This document shows positions 11,801 through 25,010 of a DNA stretch of 50,380 nucleotides, piece by piece (position 1 is the first letter of the stretch; each line of letters opens with the position of its first letter). Below the pieces are notes generated by a model. The model saw only the letters and a program-made list of their open reading frames with translations, made no database searches and was not told where the DNA came from. The stretch lies in assembly GCA_003550305.1 (NCBI GenBank), contig QKYT01000388.1, forward strand, positions 1 to 50,380, in the 5' to 3' direction. The stretch comes from Glomus cerebriforme. Its lineage: Eukaryota; Glomeromycota; Glomeromycetes; Glomerales; Glomeraceae. Position numbers and translations under genes: made by a program.

Positions 11801-14800
11801 AAGATCTTATGATTTTACTACAAATAATCGGTAAATTTGATACTAGAGATTTGATCAATTGCGTTGATTATTACTTAGACGAAAGATTAGTAGTTCATGA
11901 GGATACGATTTCATCGCTTATCCAAGTCGAACAACTTTTATTTCCACTTATGAGCAAAAGTAACATAGAAACTATTGATGATTTCTTGAAAGAGTTACAA
12001 CTTGTTATTAAAAAGAATTCTACTTTAAGGGAAAAGATTGTATCGTGTAATAACAATTGTATGACATTACAAATCATGTACAATAATATTTTAAATCATG
12101 AAGAAGTTACTAAAGAAAAAATTAAATATGTCATGCTTAATGGAATATATTTTTTTGCACGCTCTGACGATAGGAATAGCAAATATTTAGTTTCACTAAA
12201 ATGCTCCTCTAACAATATAATTTATAATTTAGATGAAATTTTGGATTTACGTACACGAGCTTTTTTCATGACGAGACAAATAATTAATGTTACTACAAGC
12301 ATAGATGATATTCTAAATGATTATGACGCTGTTATGGATGAATTTAATTTTCAAGTTGATATCGTACAAAAAATAATTTACACAGTGTCCATGTTAATGC
12401 AAATGGGACATTTTGATTATAGAAAGTTTGAAAAAGAATTACAAGGAACAGATGATATGAAAGAATATCTGAAATTCTTAAAGGATGAACTTGAAAGATG
12501 GTAAGTATATTTACTTCTTTATTCATCTTCATATTGCAAGAAAATTCCACAAGTATTAATTTTACAAATTTATAGGCAAACGATAGTGAATCGTGCACAA
12601 GAAAGATGTTATTATTTAACATTTTTCTCTTCCCGTCATATTTTAACATTCTATGATTATTTCACATCAGAAAAATTAGATAATGATAATGAAGAAGAAT
12701 GCAAAACATTGATTAGATTTGTAAATAGTAAGGCTCAATTATCTTCCCGTAAGGATTTTCGAGGAATTTTATGTGGATCTAAAGATTATTATAAAATTCT
12801 TTGCGAAATTGGGAACGAATTAAAAAGAATTTTTGAAAATATTCCTGTCCAATCTCGTAAACTTAAAGCTGTTGGACAATACATAATGTCAGATATCGTT
12901 ACTAAGGGCAAATTATTCGTTGCGGCTTGTACTGACAAAACACGAGTTCCGAACATTATTATGTCATTATATGCTAACCATGGATATTATCCTGAACCAT
13001 GGCAGGTCTTGATATGTTCTTCCTCGACTACGATGGAGGAACTAACAATATTTATTAAAAGAAGTTTCTTTGCATCAAATAATGGATATGAAAATCACTT
13101 GTTTTGTATTGCGAATTTAGAATTATTGGACTTTGAACTACAATATGATTTAGTTAAGCAAATTAGATCAATGCGGGAATTACATGATCAAGAGAGAGAT
13201 TATCTTTTGGCACTTATTTGTTGCAGAGAAACTGGAATGCATCACCATATTTTAGATCATTTCTCTTCAGATGTTCATGCGACTAATGGTCTAAACACTG
13301 AAGCGATGAGAGGAATTTATAGGGAATTATGTCAGAATGTTATACGTATTTCGTCCGACCTATCGGGACAAGGTAAAACTAAATGGATTGAGGAATCTAG
13401 TTCTGCTAAAAAGAAAACGTTACGTAATTTTTTAATAAGCGATAATATGGAATTCGAAAGGCTTGTACGCCAATTCAAAGAATGTAAACTCCGCCCTCTA
13501 GAAAGTTTACATATCAATATTGTATCAGCAAGCTATCCTGAAGATGTCAACTTGTTCTTATTTGAGTTATTAACTTTTGGTATTGTTTCTACTAATGTCG
13601 ATATAACTTGCATGCCTCAATCAGAAACATCCACACATATATTTATCGAAGTAGCCTCAACTACAGAACAACATTTACTTAATTCTCTTCCTATGACAGG
13701 ATATCTATTGTTCAATCATTTGACTTGGAATATTAAGAATTTGAGGGTTCCACGAGAAATTAATAATCCAATCCAGGTTGTTTGTCATTATATGAATCTA
13801 TTGGATCGCAACGAAATAGATACCAAAGAGATCCTTACTCAGGCATCATTATCAACAGAATGCTGTCAAAATCTTATTGAGAAATATTTTATTAACAAAA
13901 ATGCTGATATTTCGTCATTTAGGCTTGTTGAAATATTTATCAATGTCCTTACAGACCAATTAGTTCGATTATCATCAAGCCAAATCTTTACTTCAGATAA
14001 TCCGAAATTGATTGTAAAAGAAGCTAATATTAGAACTTTAATAGTAAAAACTCTCATAGATGTTTCAAAAGATTTTGCAACTAGATTTACTAAAACTAAA
14101 ATAACACAACTAGAATCTATGTTTACTGACGATGAAAATGTTCGTCTTGGTACAATTGTTCAATGGGACGATTCAAATCATATTATAGTATTTTTCAATT
14201 CAAATACCCCAGATACAATATCAGCTTTATATCGTGACAGAACGAAAGTTCATGATGATGTTCAAACTTTATTAAAAATTCAAGCAATTGGGGATCAAAC
14301 CAACTGGGAATTAGACGATTATAATACAATGTCTGAAAATGAGCTCTTAATGAAATTAGAAAGTATGGCCCGTAGATCAACACAAAAATTAAATCTGCCA
14401 GAATATACCATATCTAGCGATAATTTAATAAAAATGGCATTAATTCTTCAAAGAGTACGTGCGAACGTTCCGATTGTGATTTGTGGTGAAGCAGGATGTG
14501 GCAAAGTAGGTATTAATTTAATTCAAAAATTTTTTACTTATTATTAATTATTTTTCTAAAATGTTATTCCTTTGTAGACAAGTTTAATTATCTATTTGTC
14601 TATGATAGTCGAAGTTCAATTTCAGATTCTAGATATTCATACCGGAATCGATGAAAAAATGATTATGATGTTTATGAATGATGCATTGAGAAAAGCAGAA
14701 ATAGGCGAGATTTGGTTATTATTTGATGGAATAAATGCTAGTGACTATATTGGTTTACTTGCAGATCTAATAACCCGTCGAATGTTTAATGGTAAGCCGA

Positions 14801-17800
14801 TACATCCAAATATTCGTTTATTCTCTGTCTGCAATCCATACCGTCTTCGTACAAGAACTCCCAGTGAAGCTGGTTTGACTAATAAAGTCAAAAGATATGA
14901 AGAACAAAGTAATCTTGTTTATCAAGTTAAACCACTACCAGATCAAATTTTGGATTATGTTTGGGATTATGGTATTTTAAAACCAAAAGATGAGCTCAAG
15001 TATATTCAAATCATGATTGAAAAAGGATTAAAAAAACTAGCACAACCTGTATTTGTCGATCTCTTATTCGCTTCTCAAAAATTCATTCGAAAAGTTGAGG
15101 AATCATATAATGTGAGCTTACGTGATGTTAAACGAGCTATAACATTAGTGAAATTTTTTTGTAACTCTCTTGAGAATCGTCCAGCTTATAAAAACGGACA
15201 TAAGTACCCACCAGATGGAAATCCAAACATAATCATTAGATCTTATGTTCTAGCACTTAGTCTTTGTTACCATTCTCGTTTATATGAACAAGATTTACGT
15301 AAACAATATCGTCGTGAAATGGGGCAAATATTACAAAATCACCAAGCTTATGTAGGAGAGCATACATTTGCTACAATTATTCGTGAAGAACAGGAGGATT
15401 ATTTTAATAGAATGCAATGCCCACCCAATACAGCACATAACGAAGCTTTATTAGAAAATATTTTAGTTATGATTGTATGCATTTTAACACGCATCCCCCT
15501 ATTCCTCATAGGAGCATCAGGATCTTCAAAATCTTTGGCAATTAGTCTTATAAGTTCGAATTTACGTGGATCTAATTCAAGTGATAAGTATTTTAAATCT
15601 TTACCACAGATTTACTTAATCCCACATCAAGGATCTTCGTTTTCAACTTCTGATGGTATAATGAAAGTTTTTGATAAAGCAAATAAATTTCAGGAGACAA
15701 ACTCTAAGCAATTTCCTATTATTAGTGTGGTTTTACTTAATAGAAGTAATTTCTATTTATTTACTTATGATCTTTTTTTTTCATTGAAGCTATTAAAATT
15801 ATTTCATTATTGATCTTTTTTTATTAGTTGGTTTGGCCGAAACGAGTCCTTTCAATCCATTAAAAATACTTCCCTCTTTACTTGAGCCAAATTATCCAGC
15901 CACAGGGCCGAATGTTTCAGTGATAGGAACATCTAGTTGGCGCCTAGATATTAGTAAAAGTAGTCGCGCATTACTTGTTCAGAGGTGTGTTTTTTCTTAA
16001 AAACAAATAAATTGTTGTTTATACTTTATATAGATATATAATTATCTATTTATTTATAATTTTCTTATGTCAATTTTTTACAGACCACAATTTGATTTGG
16101 ATGATTTAGTTGATACTGCTGAACGTTTATTGAATACAAAAAATATTGGATCTGGTCAAGGAGGTGCTTTAGAATCTTTGGCTAAAGCATATTTGGTTTA
16201 TGAAAAGCATGGTCAAACTTTACCTAATTTCCATGGCCTTTGTGATTATTACGCATTAATCAAACGGCTTTCATCAGATGAAATAACTCCAATGAATATT
16301 CAAATGGCATTAGCCCGCAATTTTGGTGGAACAGGAAATAATGTTAAATTATGCGAAAAATACTTTGGAGATGTTCTTAAAATGCTTAATAATCATAAAC
16401 CATGGTTCTATAAACCAATTCCGATCGAGGAATTGGTTGATTCAAATTTAGATGAATCTGAAGCGCGTCATTTAATGGTTATTGGTAAAAGTGACTCAGT
16501 TATAAATTTATTAACTTATCAATTAAAAAGAAGAAAGTTGGACCCTGTTGTAATTTTAGGATCACAATTTCCTGATGATAGAGAGGATTACTCTTACAGT
16601 GTTTTGAGAAGAATCATGGTAGTTAATTTATTCTTCATTCAAGAGAATTGATTTTTTTATCTATTTATTATTTATGAACATGACTTTATCATTTTAGATG
16701 TGTGTTGAAGCAGGTAGACCATTGATTCTAACAGATTTGGAAATGATTTATGGTAAGTTTTTTTTTTTTATTTACTACCCTAAATATAAATAATTCATAT
16801 TTTATATTAATAGGGAGTCTTTACGATTTATGGAATCAAAATTATATTGAGGTGGGAAGTAAGAAAAATGTCAAATATTTTACACGAGTCGCACTTAGAG
16901 CATATGCCAATCCTATACTGTAAGTAATTTATTATTATATTATTTTTAAGACATTTTTTATTAGAGAAATAATTATTATTTTAATTGTAATTTTTAGATA
17001 CCTTTCACCAAAATTTAAATGTATTCTCGTTATGGATGAGAAGAATTTGGCTAAGGCTGATCCTTCACTACTTAATCGATTTGAAAAACAAAAAATGTCA
17101 ATTAATGACACACTTGATGAAAGGCAAAATTTACTTGTGGATAATTTAAGCGATTGGGCAAAACGAATGTCAACTTTGGCTGGAAGTACTTCAATAGAAT
17201 TCACTCAGAAAGATCTATTCATTGGATTTTATGAAGACGAAACCTTACAGAGCTTAGTCATTGATATTGCAAAGGAAAATCCTGAAGCTGAAGACGATGA
17301 GATCTTAGAAAAATGCAAGGAATGTTTAATTGCAACAGCATCTTCTGATGGAATTGTGAGAGCTGAACGATCAATTTTAGAACGAGATGAAGTTGATCGA
17401 TGGAAGCATGTTTATTTTAATCAACAACATCATAATAGTATTTACGATTATTTTGCTAATCAAGAAAAATCGTCGGCGGATTCCGATGGACATTTAGTGA
17501 TTGTTAACACATTCTCCAATATTAATACGAATGTTAAGTCTTGTTTACAAGGACTTTTAAGTTGTCAAGTGGATAAATTGCCGACTTTCAAGTCTGAAGC
17601 TCAACTTTCAAATCGAGTAAGTCAAAGTAATGATCTAATACAGTATGTGTTTTTAAGTTAACATAAAAGTCTATATTTGTAGGTAAAACATTTCTGGTTA
17701 GAATCGACTGATCAAATATTAATTCTCCAATGCGATGTAACTACCGTTAGTGCTGGATGTATTAAGTTAGCTAAATTCATTATTGAACAATTCCGAAATG

Positions 17801-20800
17801 AGTTCATAGCAAAGAAAGATCAAATGGAACAGGAAATGCCTATGATGAAGCATGCGTGTATCATTCTCCATATTCATCGAGATCAGGAATCCACTTTAGC
17901 GTCTTTTAATTTCATGTGTAGTTGGAAGCAAATGACTATAGAAACATTATCTAAAAATGATATTCCCACATCAAGCTTTTTGGATAGATCTTTATCTGAG
18001 ATTATTAATTCTACTTATCCATTTGAAAAAATTTTACAAGAACAATTGTTATGGTGTATACTATGTATGAAATATCATCAAATGATAAGGCAGTCAATCA
18101 TATAAAGTAAGTGACCGTGTAAATTTTTTTTTTTTTTTTTTAGCAGGAAAAAATAATCAGTTTACTTTTAATTCTAGGGTATTAAACGAAAAAATACCAG
18201 AATATCCAGGTTTTATTAAATCCTTAAAAGCAAAAATTCTTGAGCGGGTTGAAGAAAATTGTACAAATGATTGGCAATTTAAAGTCGCATCTAATAAACA
18301 AAACTTGTATCCATACGCATCATTTTCTTTAGCACTTCAGGCTCATATTAAAACGTTAGTTAGGAAAGCTTTAGAAAGGTTGTCAGCAATAAAAACCTTC
18401 TTCTATGTTGATGATCTAAAAAATTCAAATGAAAAGTATGAAGTATTACTCAAATTTTGGCAACAGATTTATATGGACAAGAAGATTGTTAAAATTATAG
18501 ATTTACCGAATCCAAAACCCGATGGATATATTATGCCAGCAGGAAGTTTATATGATCTTAAATTTCCTTTTTCATTATATTTTATGAAACAAATTGATAA
18601 TTTCAAAAGATATTATGAAGAAGAAATAGCATTATTACAACAGGATGATGATAATGTTGATAACACAACTAATGAACTTTATGATTGGGTAATTGACGAG
18701 CATTTGATAAAATTCAAAAATAATATTCTTACATCAATCCCACAATTAAAAGATTCTCCTCTTGAATGGGTCCCTGAGTTATATTTCAATGACTTTGTTA
18801 CTGTTATTGCAGCAAACGATGGCGGAAATAAGAATACAAGAATGTTGGCAATAATCTTGAAACTACTTATTGGTGCCGATAAAGTGTATCAACCGATTTT
18901 TCTTCACACTTATTGGTGGAAAAATGCTAACGAAGTCTTAGCCCTATTACAATTGGCTCAAATGGCCCCAACGATTATTCAAAATATTGAAATTCAAGGT
19001 ACCGCTATTGTTGGAGCAAGCTTAGAGCAATATCTCGTTAAAGAAGTAACAAAAATGATGTTCCAGCGGATTTGTGGAAATTTTGGAGGCGCAATAAATG
19101 CTCATTTGATTGATAGATGGCAACATGATGTTACAAAAGTAATATCTCTCGGTAGTAAGATAACGCGAGCAAAGAATTTACGAGATCTCCAACTGTTACG
19201 TATTGTAAACGATTTAGTTGCAACGAAGTCGATCTCTTTAGCTAGTATTAGGGAAATTGTTCAACTTGGATTAAGTTCAGATGAAGTACTCTCTGAGAAA
19301 TTCGTCAACAATGTACTTGATAAACTTGATCGATTAGACCATAACGAGAAGAATTTAACTACAAGAAGATCATTTATCATGAGATGTCTTGCATTGATTC
19401 CGATTGAATCAAATGTCCGATTAAGTCTTTATAAGAAATTATTTTCGAGTGAACCTTTTCCATTGATGGGCGCAATCGTCGAAAGGATCTTTCTTAAGGA
19501 AGATATAGAAAATGAGGATACTTTCATTACAATAATTACAGATGCCAAAGTAGCCTTAAGACAATCTGCTCGGTTAAACGTTATTAATGATTGTTTACAA
19601 GATTTGGATACAAACATGGCTACTTTATGTTGTGATGTCATTGAACAAACATTCTTTATGAATGAAGAATTTGAAAATTTAGCGCCTTATTTTGGTACGG
19701 TTATTGAAGCTTTATATAGACAAGGAAGACCAGCATTGCAAAAAATAACTGCGATCGCTTTTCTTAAAGAATTCGTTCGTCGATTCTGGGATAGTTTTCT
19801 TCAAGATGATAGAAATAGACCTATTGCATATAATAAGATGGAAGAATATTTCGATAGTGATGAATTAATTGACCAAATTAATAATTACATGAATTTCTCT
19901 CATCCTTTGATTTATTCTCTCAAGATGTACTTTTTAAGAGATTTACGCCAAAGAGATTTTTCCATGGATGACGTTAGACGATTTTGTGAAGCTCAGAAAG
20001 AAATATTACCATGGCTTGGAACTTTAAATTGGGAAGATATTAAAGAAAATCGTTTACCTTTTAACCCATATTATAATTTGCCCGAATATAATGAAGCAGA
20101 AAAAGGATTTATGACTTTCTATAATATAGGCAATAAGAGGCCTTTCCAAATATTCATGCAAAACATAAAGCAAAAATTGACTTTAACAGCAAAGTTATCT
20201 TTAATGGGACTCTTATTTATACGTCTTCATGTTTTAAGAGTTTCAAGAGAATGGCGACATTCAGAAGTGCAATCAGTCGATTTCTTGACCAGAGAACTTA
20301 AAGGAATAAATCTTCCGGATAGATTTAAAACAATTGCAACAAATATTTTGTCGAATAAACAACCTTTACTCCAAATTAATAATCCAAGGATTAATAATAT
20401 CGATTTGTTTTTAAAATCTGTTATTGCACATATAATCGCATTCCATGCATCAGTTGAACCAAATTCATCTCAACTAGCAATGTATTTACACAGACTTCAA
20501 GATTGTCAGAACTTGTTTATTTTAACATGTATTTCAGATTCAGAATCAGTTGTGATTAATGTAGTTGCTGCTGCTGAAGGAAGTATAACAAGATATGCTT
20601 GTAAATGTGGTATGAAATATTTAATAGGAGAAGGTGGTTGTGCTAACTCGACTGGTATATGTCCGAATTGTAAAAATATTATCGGTGGAGCTAATTATAA
20701 ACTGGCAGGAAATATTAGAATTGATGCTCATCCAATTGCTCATGTATCAGCAAATGATCAGGCAGGATATATTGGAGAACCAGTTAATCAAACTTTGGAT

Positions 20801-22987
20801 CATTCTGTTAGATTACTATCGCCTATATCATATCGTATTTTACATTTAATTGTTCATGCACTTATTGGAGCGTCTGCACCACAACCTACCCTTGCTTTTC
20901 TTAGAAAAAATAATCAAAATGCTACCGATGCTGAAAAGTATTGTATGGACCATATTCGAAATGATTGGGCAATTCTTAAGAATATTCTTCATTGTTCGGA
21001 TGAGGTATATGATAAATTTTTTTCTCGTTGTTTGTTTTATCTTCTTATTAAAAATAAAATTAATAAAATATATAATTTTAATCAGAATTTAGCGTTAGTG
21101 TTCCACTCTCTAATTTCTTCAATGACGGAAAAGCCTCCATTGCCGAATCAACAAATAAAATCATCTGCTGATCGCGAGAATTGGGAAACTGAATTTCATA
21201 GAAATTATATTGCGCCACAAATCAGAAATATAACTGAAACAGTAGTTAATTATAGAATGAAATTAAATGCAACTTTAGCCAAGAATCATGTTATTGAAGA
21301 TGAAATCAATCAGACTTTAGTTATGGATAAACAGTATCGAAGCGATAATTTACCAGGTCTATGGAGATCAATTGGAATGATTAACTTCGATAGCTTCCGC
21401 GCTTATTATATGAGTGATTTAGCAACAAGTAAAAACAATTATCCATTTCTCTCGGTATTTTTCAAATATGCTGGTCAATTAGAATTACTCAAACATCTTT
21501 TGCCTATTGTGAAATTTGTTCAGATTTTGAATTCTAAACTTGGTTATCATTTAACAAGACAAAAGGCAAGAGAAATGGAATTCAGACAATTTATTGATAG
21601 AGAAGATGACGAAAATCGCGAAATTCTTATTGGTTTATTTGATGACTTTAGCAAAGGTTGGAACGCAGTTATACCTTTTGTAATGCGATATCAATGTCAT
21701 GATCTTCCAAAAGAAAAACCAACGATGAGTTATCGACTTCCGGTTGTTTTTGGTTTAATGGAACCAAAGGACACAGGGATCTTATTATGTGCAATTTTAG
21801 ATTATTTAGTTAATTTACAAAACAACTTCCTACGGGAAGTCATGATAATCCCACCTGGAACTTGCAGATCTCTCAAGTTTTTAGATGAACCGACATTTAG
21901 TTCTAAACAAACTGTTGAATCAATTTCAAAACAACAAACAACTAGGCCAAACACTCCTAATGGATATTACCTTCAATCTATATGTATTGATCAGGCTCGT
22001 TCCGGAAATATCATAAATTTTGATTGGGATGACGAAATCCTTGCATATAGTCAAAGGAATTTGGCAGTTGCAGAAGGACAAGATATTGTTTATGATTTGA
22101 CAAAAATTGAAGCGGAATTGGCAAATATTTTAGTTTTTGAGAAAGTTCATATAGAAACTCANCCNGNANCTCANTTATANNTAGAACCTTTCCCATATCA
22201 TATGGAATTGTTCCAAGGATGTATGAGAATTCTTAGTGATATTAAGAATTTAATAACTCAAGAACCAATTCCATTTGAAAAAATGAAATTGTTAGATACC
22301 TCTGGAGTTTCGAGTTCATTTATGTTTCCACAGGAATCTACTTTTGATAACGCATCAGAAATTTTATCATCATTGGAAATTCTTCTCTGTTTTGTTAAAC
22401 GTACAGCAATCGGAGATGGAGAGAAATCTATTAAGGAATATATTTCACAATGGATGAAATTATCATCATTATCTGCACATGCAGGATTCTCAAAAATTTT
22501 AAACATTGATTTACGCCTTAAACATTTGGTGGCTTTATACGAATTCGTTGAAGAACAAGTTGCCAATGTTAAAATTAAATATATTCACGAAAAATACAGG
22601 GCTTCACTTTCAGCAGAAATGAAGACCGCAATATTTCAATCTGTAGATTTTGAACAACAAACTATGACAAGAGCAATGATACCAGCAGAAACGTTCGCTT
22701 TGGCCTTAAAACGATTCATGTTACGATTTTTAACATTAGAAAATCCAAAAGAAATGGAGCCATTATATATTTATTTACAAGATAGTTCACTAAATTTCTG
22801 GCCGTCAACAGTCCCAGAGAATCTTATCGATGAATTATTTCCAGACAATCTATTGGTAGCTAATACATATGATGCTTATGAATTTACAATTAAAAAATTG
22901 AGGTGAGAGAATTTATTATATGTCTTATTTTGTAAATTGTTAAGGAATACATTTTTGTTTATTAAATTTTTTTTTAGCATACGATGA
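8845..22987 (+). CDS. RNF213-like giant AAA+ / RZ-finger protein (14 exons, one frameshift)
   Basis: RNF213 proteins are giant ubiquitin ligases with a dynein-like AAA core; the human protein acts on lipid droplets and intracellular pathogens. Exons: 8845-9768, 9847-10670, 10749-12500, 12576-14505, 14578-15745, 15828-15984, 16084-16618, 16698-16752, 16814-16919, 16998-17616, 17683-18106, 18178-21004, 21086-22902, 22978-22987. With one base restored in exon 11 they total 4,382 residues. Residues 1-115 resemble CBM20 (LPEGIEEIGQPIILGD, FWQSEP). AAA3 Walker A is GEAGCGKTS (1804-1812); its Walker B reads LLFDGIN, with Gly1861 where Glu is normal. AAA4 Walker A is GASGSSKS (2122-2129); its Walker B reads LLNRIGLAET, where LLDEVGLAET is normal. 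ILVMDEKNLAKADPSLLNRFE follows. An RZ-type finger (KCGMKYLIGEGGC..CPNCKNIIGG) is near 3640. I see no RING. An N run lies near residue 4133. It may be a non-catalytic paralog or early pseudogene. Confidence 0.85.
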
Positions 22988-23529
22988 GAAAATGAGCTAA
23001 TGCTTCCAATTATTAATCAACGACACATCGCCAATCAATGCAATAAAGAAAAACCAGAAAAGGGGATAGATTTAGTGCAATGTAGATACATATATGACCT
23101 TTAATATTACAAGTTTTATAAATTTGTTATACATCGGATAATACAATTATTCAAATAAATAAAATTATGCAATTTCAAAACTATTTTAATTGAAATTTAT
23201 ATATACCAGTGTAATATTTATTGTATTTTTCTGTATTTTATTTTTGTACCTGATTGATGAAATGGATATGTGGTGTTTCACCATCTTTATCTTCCTTTTG
23301 AGGATTATACTCCTTCAATATTGATGATTGTTTAATTTACTTTATATTATTAGTTCAATGAACTTACAGTACGAATTAAATAACTTCTCCAAAAATTTTG
23401 TTTTTTAAGTATTTGAGGTTAAGCTTTCCTGCACAACATAATCTTGAAATGAATTTCTCGTTCATTTTGAATTCACTTTGTTTTGTAAATTCGTATATAT
23501 ATTATTTATAATAGTATTAAAAAAAGGCG
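22988..23529. other. 3' flank of the RNF213-like gene
   Basis: No gene. AATAAA words at 23154-23159 and 23158-23163, ~170 bp after the stop codon, could serve as polyadenylation signals, though such words are common in this base composition. Confidence 0.4.
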
Positions 23530-23901
23530 ATGATTGTCACTACCGGTGATTGTCACCGCTTAATTCTGGCCAGAGTTAAGATAATTCAAAAAAAAATTTT
23601 ATAATTTAAAAAACTTAATTAATAGTATGTTAAATAAATATGTTTTGATACCAATCGCATCAAATTTTGAAAACATTTAATTAAAAATTTTTAAAAAAAA
23701 TGTAAAAATCAAATTTTCATGTTTTCCTCAAAAACTATCTAAATAACAGCCCTTCTAACCTTAGAAAAACTTTTTCTATTTACAAATTTACACATATTAA
23801 TAGTGCTTACAATATGATTAGGTAATATATTAGTCGAAAATTCAAATAAAATAAAAAAAAAATTTCATTTGCGGTGACAATCACCGCCGGTGACATTTAG
23901 C
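23530..23901. mobile_element. Small repeat element with terminal inverted repeats, copy 2
   Basis: The ends are inverted over ~31 bp: GATTGTCACTACCGGTGATT at the left, and reading inward from the right GCTAAATGTCACCGGCGGTG, then ATTGTCACCGC. The interior matches the copy at 8201-8550 block by block, including ATCGCATCAAATTTTGAAAA, AAAAATCAAATTTT and AATATGATTAGGTAATAT. Non-autonomous; no coding capacity. Confidence 0.7.
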
Positions 23902-25010
23902 AAAATCCTTAAAAAAAAGTTAAATTCTTCCAAGATGATATGAATTGATTGCAGGCGGAAAACGAATGTTTGGATGTATATATATATATGGTTGTAAGTG
24001 TAGATTTCGTCAAATAATAACCAATTTCTGCTTTTCAAAATAAACAACCAAATATGCCATTGAATTTGTCTAATACAAAAGAAAGAAATTAATAACGAAT
24101 AAAATAAAATGCAAGGTTGAGTTCGCCACTACTTTTCTTTGGAATCATGAGTTGGGGAGTAGTTGTATCTTTTTTTGCTTTCTTTTTTGTAATTTGTATT
24201 TTACTTTTTACTTGATATACAATCTTAGTGTAAAAAAAAAAAAATAAAATAAGGAATAAAATAAATCTCAAATAAAAGAGATTTATTTATCTCGTAACAT
24301 CATGATAAAGAATAAATCAGTTTTTTGATGGTCTTTATTCGAAGAGATATTTCACAATTAGATCGTTACCACTGGCTTTTTTTCTATTACGATATTGCCT
24401 TGCCCCTAAGGTTTGGAATAGAACGTACATTAAATACCATCAGCAACATCACTTAAAGTTATGAATAATTATTAGCTTACTTCATAGATTATCCAGAATA
24501 AAGGAACTGATTTTAACAATTTATATGTTCTGCTGGTAAACGATTCTTTGATTTCTTTATTAGGATTAATGAAACAACCGAATTACTAATAATTTCTTGG
24601 AAATGGTGTAACTTCCAAGTTAAATGATTGAACAAATGATGTCTAAGCCATACTCAATGTAATAAAAAGATATTTTACAGTACATTCTTTTCCAAATTTA
24701 ATATCATCACATATTAAAAGCCGCGTGAAATTTCTTTCGTGAAATTTTCCTTGTCCGGATGGTAGGATGAAATGTTTATAAATTTCTCTATCGTTCAGTA
24801 AGAAGATAAAAAAAAAATTTGTGAGTACATGTAGTACTTTATCTTTTAATCAATCTAACGAGAAATTTTCGAAAGATAATCAAGAGTTAGTACAATATCT
24901 GGTTTTATAAGATACATAACCTTATACAAAGTCAAAGTTAATAATAATAAACATACTGTACAATTATATATATTTTTTTTTAGTTTTTTTCAAAACCAAA
25001 CATACATCCT
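23902..25010. other. Intergenic region between the convergent RNF213-like genes
   Basis: No supported gene. Short frames at 23865-24047 and 24089-24271 are low-complexity. Past the stop of the short paralog I see no continuing homology to exon 3 of the large gene, so the duplicated unit ends near 25011. Confidence 0.5.

Noticed and set aside
18030..18070. LLWCILCMKY as part of a RING finger
   Set aside because: Only two cysteines and no following Cys/His ladder; it is a normal helical segment of the family.
21005..21085. In-frame segment VYDKFFSRCLFYLLIKNKIN as coding
   Set aside because: Flanking GT/AG, Lys/Ile/Phe-rich composition, and family continuity SDE-NLALVFHS point to an intron.
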